Part shown: in pieces, positions 61,409-64,000 of the stretch
Layout: every line of letters starts with the position of its first letter
Position numbering within the stretch: the first letter of the stretch is position 1
Notes under the pieces: generated by a model
What the model was told of the DNA's origin: nothing
The model's input: only the letters and a program-made list of their open reading frames with translations
The model's database searches: none
Source: Methyloversatilis discipulorum
GTDB taxonomy: Bacteria > Pseudomonadota > Gammaproteobacteria > Burkholderiales > Rhodocyclaceae
Direction of reading: 5' to 3'
Length of the DNA stretch: 64,000 bases
Assembly: GCF_000527135.1 (NCBI RefSeq)
Contig: NZ_AZUP01000001.1
Coordinates: forward strand, 2,294,001 to 2,358,000
Translations under genes and position numbers: made by a program

Positions 61409-61440
61409 CCGCCCGCCCGGCACCTCGTCCGGGCGGGCGG
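61409..61440 (-). terminator. Hairpin between the flavoprotein gene and bioA
   Basis: Perfect 12-bp stem CCGCCCGCCCGG / CCGGGCGGGCGG with an 8-nt loop, 5 bp after the stop of the upstream gene. Downstream is TTAGAATACC, T-poor, so termination is probable but not certain. Coding gap 61351-61445 has nothing else. Confidence 0.6.
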
Positions 61441-61445
61441 CGGAA

Positions 61446-62840
61446 TCACGCTGCGGTGAGCTTTGCCGCCGCGTCGCGCAGTGCAGTACGCAGTCCCTCT
61501 TCCACCACGGGGTGATAGAAGGGCATCTCGAGCGCGCGCTGCACCGTCATGCCGGACTGCATGGCCCAGGCCAGCAGATGCGCCAGGTGCTCGACGTCCG
61601 GACCCATCATTTCGCAGCCGAGCAGGCGACCGCTGGCCTTGTCCGCGTAGACATGCAGCAGACCCTTGTTGCGCAGCATGACGCGCGAGCGCCCCTGGTC
61701 CTCGAACGACACCTCGCCGGTGACGAAGCTGTCCGGCGCCAGATCGGCGTAGCGCTTGCCAACCGTCGCCAACTGCGGATCGGAAAACACCACCGCGATC
61801 GGCTCGCGACGCAGACCGGGCTGCACATCGGGGAAGCGCGCCGCGTTCTCGCCGGCGATCCTGCCCTCGTCGGCCGCTTCGTGCAGCAGCGGCAGATCGT
61901 TGTTGGCGTCGCCGGCGATGAAGATGGGCGTGCGGCCACACTGCATCGTCGTGCGATCGAACTCCGGCACGCCATTGGCACCCAGCGTCACCGACGTGTT
62001 CTCCAGCCCGAGGTTCTTCACATTGGGCGTGCGGCCGGTGGCGGCGATCACCCACTGGAAGTCCTTGGTCACGACGCGGTCGTTCTGCATTTCCTGCACG
62101 ATGCGCACGCCGTCCGGTCGCTCTTCGACCGACACCACCTTGGCGTCGGCATGCAGCGCAAACTCGTCCGCAAACGCATTGGTCGCGTAGGCCTTCAGCG
62201 CCGGATCTGAGAACGGGCCGACGAAGTGGCCGCGGCCGAACACCTCGACGCGCACGCCAAGACGGTGCAATGCCTGCCCGATCTCGAGGCCGATCACGCC
62301 CGGGCCGAACACCGCCACCGATTCCGGCAGATCGGTCCAGTCGAACACGTCGTCATTCACGATCAGGCGCTTGCCGGCCGGCTTCAGCATCGGCGGCACC
62401 GCTGGCGACGAGCCGGTCGCGATGACGGCGCGGCCGAAGGTGACCACCGTGTGTTCATCGACCTGCAGGCTGCGGTCGTCGATGAACTTGGCGTAGCCGC
62501 GCAGCTTGTGCTCGGCCGGAATGTTGTCGACGCCGCGCACGACGAAACCGACGAAGCGGTCGCGCTCGCTGCGCACGCGCTCCATCACGGCGCGGCCATC
62601 GATGCGCACCGAACCTTCGAGGCGGATGCCGAAGGCGTCCCACTTTTCGGTCACATGCGCCGCCTCCGCCGCGGCGATCAGCAGCTTGCTCGGCATGCAG
62701 CCGACGCGGGCGCAGGTGGTACCGTAAGGGCCGCCCTCGATGATGACGGCCGACTTGCCGCCGGCGATGGCGGCGCGGTAGGCGGCGAGGCCGGCCGTGC
62801 CGGCGCCGATCACCGCAACATCCACGATCACTTCTTTCAT
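61446..62840 (-). CDS. Dihydrolipoyl dehydrogenase-like flavoprotein disulfide reductase
   Basis: 464 aa. FAD site VIGAGTAGLAAYRAA (residues about 10-24), redox disulfide C43-X4-C48 (TTCARVGCMPSKLL), NAD site VFGPGVIGLEIGQAL, second FAD motif IFIAGDANND, and a C-terminal FYHPVVEEGLRTAL in place of the classic HAHPTLSE. It is a class I pyridine nucleotide-disulfide reductase. Next to a peroxiredoxin-glutaredoxin gene and away from any 2-oxoacid dehydrogenase genes, so a redox-supply role (lipoamide, glutathione or another disulfide) is more likely than a citric-acid-cycle E3. Confidence 0.88.
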   Translation of the reverse strand: MKEVIVDVAVIGAGTAGLAAYRAAIAGGKSAVIIEGGPYGTTCARVGCMPSKLLIAAAEAAHVTEKWDAFGIRLEGSVRIDGRAVMERVRSERDRFVGFVVRGVDNIPAEHKLRGYAKFIDDRSLQVDEHTVVTFGRAVIATGSSPAVPPMLKPAGKRLIVNDDVFDWTDLPESVAVFGPGVIGLEIGQALHRLGVRVEVFGRGHFVGPFSDPALKAYATNAFADEFALHADAKVVSVEERPDGVRIVQEMQNDRVVTKDFQWVIAATGRTPNVKNLGLENTSVTLGANGVPEFDRTTMQCGRTPIFIAGDANNDLPLLHEAADEGRIAGENAARFPDVQPGLRREPIAVVFSDPQLATVGKRYADLAPDSFVTGEVSFEDQGRSRVMLRNKGLLHVYADKASGRLLGCEMMGPDVEHLAHLLAWAMQSGMTVQRALEMPFYHPVVEEGLRTALRDAAAKLTAA

Positions 62841-62859
62841 TTCAGTCTCCCTGGTCGGA

Positions 62860-62923
62860 CGATCAGGGCTGCGCGCCCTGCGGTGCGCAAGCCTGATCGT
62901 ACGGCGGGTCGCACCGCCGTACG
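62860..62923 (-). repeat. Overlapping inverted repeats (possible terminator/attenuator)
   Basis: CGTACGGCGG (62898-62907) with CCGCCGTACG (62914-62923) forms a perfect 10-bp stem with a 6-nt loop 15 bp after the peroxiredoxin stop. It competes with a wider stem CGATCAGG (62860-62867) / CCTGATCG (62892-62899), which encloses GCGC/GCGC. The two share bases 62898-62899, so they are mutually exclusive folds. Confidence 0.65.
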
Positions 62924-62938
62924 TTCATCGAGCGCCGC

Positions 62939-63676
62939 TTACTTCGCCGCCGCCCACTTCTCCAGATCTTCCCAACCGCCGATGTGCTGGCCGTTGATGA
63001 ACACCTGAGGCACGGTCTTCGCGCCGACGATGGCCCCCAGGGCACGCGAACGCTCGGTGTGCGGCAGGTTGATCTCGGCGTAGTGGTAGCCCTTCTCCGC
63101 CAGCAGCGCCTTGGCCTTGGCGCAGAAGCCGCAACCCTCGCGGGTCAGGATGGCGACCTGATCCGGCTTCTTCGCGTTCGGGTTGATGTAGTTCAGCATC
63201 GTGTCCGCATCGGACACCTTGAACGGGTCGCCCGGTTCCTGCGGCTCGACGAACATCTTGCTCACCACACCGTCCTTCACCAGCATCGAATAGCGCCAGC
63301 TGCGCTTGCCGAAGCCGAGGTCCGCCTTGTCGACCAGCATGCCCATACCTTCGGTGAATTCGCCGTTGCCGTCAGGCACCAGGGTCACATTGTCGGATTC
63401 CTGGTCCTTGGCCCATTCGTTCATGACGAAGGTGTCATTGACCGATACGCACAGGATGTCATCGACGCCGTTGGCCTTGAACGCCGGCGCCAGTTCGTTG
63501 TAGCGCGGCAGGTGGGTCGACGAGCAGGTCGGCGTGAAGGCGCCGGGCAGCGAGAACACCACCACGGTCTTGCCCTTGAACAGATCGTCGGTGGTGACGT
63601 TCTTCCATTCGTTGTTTTCGCGGACGCGGAAAGTGACGTTGGGGACGCGCTTGCCTTCGTGGTTCTGCAGACTCAT
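62939..63676 (-). CDS. Peroxiredoxin-glutaredoxin fusion (PGdx)
   Basis: 245 aa from ATG 63676, with AAGGAG 6 nt upstream; the ATG at 63682 is too close to it. Residues 1-165 are a Prx5-type domain with peroxidatic C51 in [15 protein letters not shown]; residues about 172-240 are glutaredoxin with CGFC (C182, C185), TVPQVF and [11 protein letters not shown]. Reduces H2O2 and alkyl hydroperoxides directly with glutathione. Divergent from an OxyR-like gene, consistent with peroxide induction. Family name PGdx/hybrid peroxiredoxin hyPrx5. Confidence 0.95.
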   Translation of the reverse strand: MSLQNHEGKRVPNVTFRVRENNEWKNVTTDDLFKGKTVVVFSLPGAFTPTCSSTHLPRYNELAPAFKANGVDDILCVSVNDTFVMNEWAKDQESDNVTLVPDGNGEFTEGMGMLVDKADLGFGKRSWRYSMLVKDGVVSKMFVEPQEPGDPFKVSDADTMLNYINPNAKKPDQVAILTREGCGFCAKAKALLAEKGYHYAEINLPHTERSRALGAIVGAKTVPQVFINGQHIGGWEDLEKWAAAK

Positions 63677-63786
63677 GTTCATCTCCTTCAGTGATGGACG
63701 GGATTCGAAAGGGGTGATGCACACGCCGCTTGCTGCGTTGCACATCGACAGGACGCATTCTGGACATGCGCCACACTTCGGTCCAA

Positions 63787-63825
63787 TTGATTGATCTGAT
63801 CGTATTGATCGTATAATTCGATCAA
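63787..63825. promoter_or_regulatory. Divergent oxyR/pgdx promoter with GATC-spaced repeats
   Basis: AT-rich 40 bp in GC-rich DNA. TATAAT at 63812-63817 is a consensus plus-strand -10 for the LysR gene, with TTGATT (63787) or TTGATC (63791) as imperfectly spaced -35. Four GATC steps at 63793, 63798, 63807 and 63820 (TTGATC and CGATCAA) suggest the LysR-type operator of the divergent pair. Confidence 0.6.
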
Positions 63826-63842
63826 CAATCCGGAACGTGCTC

Positions 63843-64000
63843 ATGTCCGCCCTGCCCTCCCTGCGCCAGCTGCGCTATCTGGTCGCCGTATCTGAGAAGT
63901 TGAATTTCACGCAGGCGGCGGAATCGTGTTTCGTCACGCAATCCACGCTGTCGGCCGGCATCAAGGAACTGGAAGCCACGCTCGGCGCACAGCTGGTCGA
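63843..64000 (+). CDS. OxyR-like LysR regulator (N-terminus, continues past window)
   Basis: 52 complete codons from ATG 63843: [20 protein letters not shown], then [20 protein letters not shown] and [11 protein letters not shown]. This is the Lys[24 protein letters not shown] is very like OxyR. The effector domain with the peroxide-sensing cysteines is outside the window. Divergent from the peroxiredoxin-glutaredoxin gene, as OxyR often is. Confidence 0.85.
   Translation, partial: MSALPSLRQLRYLVAVSEKLNFTQAAESCFVTQSTLSAGIKELEATLGAQLV

Overview
The window is GC-rich, densely coding DNA from a betaproteobacterium. The uninterrupted secE-nusG-rplKAJL-rpoBC-rpsLG-fusA-tuf-S10-spc-alpha order, two tuf genes with a Tyr-Gly-Thr-tuf-Trp tRNA arrangement, PEP-CTERM proteins and an XrtA-type PrsT fit the Rhodocyclales/Burkholderiales neighbourhood (a Methyloversatilis-like organism is plausible). 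That placement is inference; no 16S gene is present.

Layout. 1-600: 5' end of a secreted, PEP-CTERM-type gene with a sigma-54-like promoter. 593-10100: a leftward operon carrying the conserved nitrilase (Nit1C / MSMEG_0565-0572) cluster: Sll0783-like protein, nitrilase, radical SAM enzyme, GNAT, AIR-synthase-like protein, glycosyltransferase, small MSMEG_0570 protein and flavoprotein, extended by an LnmK-like hot-dog protein and a MocR regulator. A close sigma-54 promoter match and TGCGATCAATG repeats lie upstream. 10350-13820: a degenerate HMA protein, an MgtC/DUF4010 membrane protein and an Atm1-type ABC exporter. 13885-17608: a PEP-CTERM protein and PrsT. 17716-24028: a truncated PhoX-like relic, a CysB-type regulator, and a divergent sulfur assimilation operon (TSUP permease, sulfite reductase, DUF934, iron-sulfur APS reductase, siroheme methyltransferase).

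24136-56608 is one long leftward block of transcription/translation genes: alpha, spc, S10, str, rpoBC, L11/L10, nusG-secE, tuf and four tRNAs, with recognisable promoters, hairpins and an L10 leader. 56675-61350 is a bioA-F-H-C-D operon without bioB. 61446-64000 is an oxidative-stress module: a dihydrolipoyl-dehydrogenase-like flavoprotein, a peroxiredoxin-glutaredoxin fusion and a divergent OxyR-like LysR gene cut by the window end.

The most notable signals are (i) the extended Nit1C operon with an unannotated 81-codon ORF fitted exactly between its first two genes, (ii) its sigma-54 promoter and tandem repeats, (iii) a motif TGTAAA-N6-CGACA plus a sigma-54-like promoter shared by two PEP-CTERM genes 14 kb apart, and (iv) a 7-bp-periodic GC repeat found both at the end of the Nit operon and in the rpoB-rpoC spacer.
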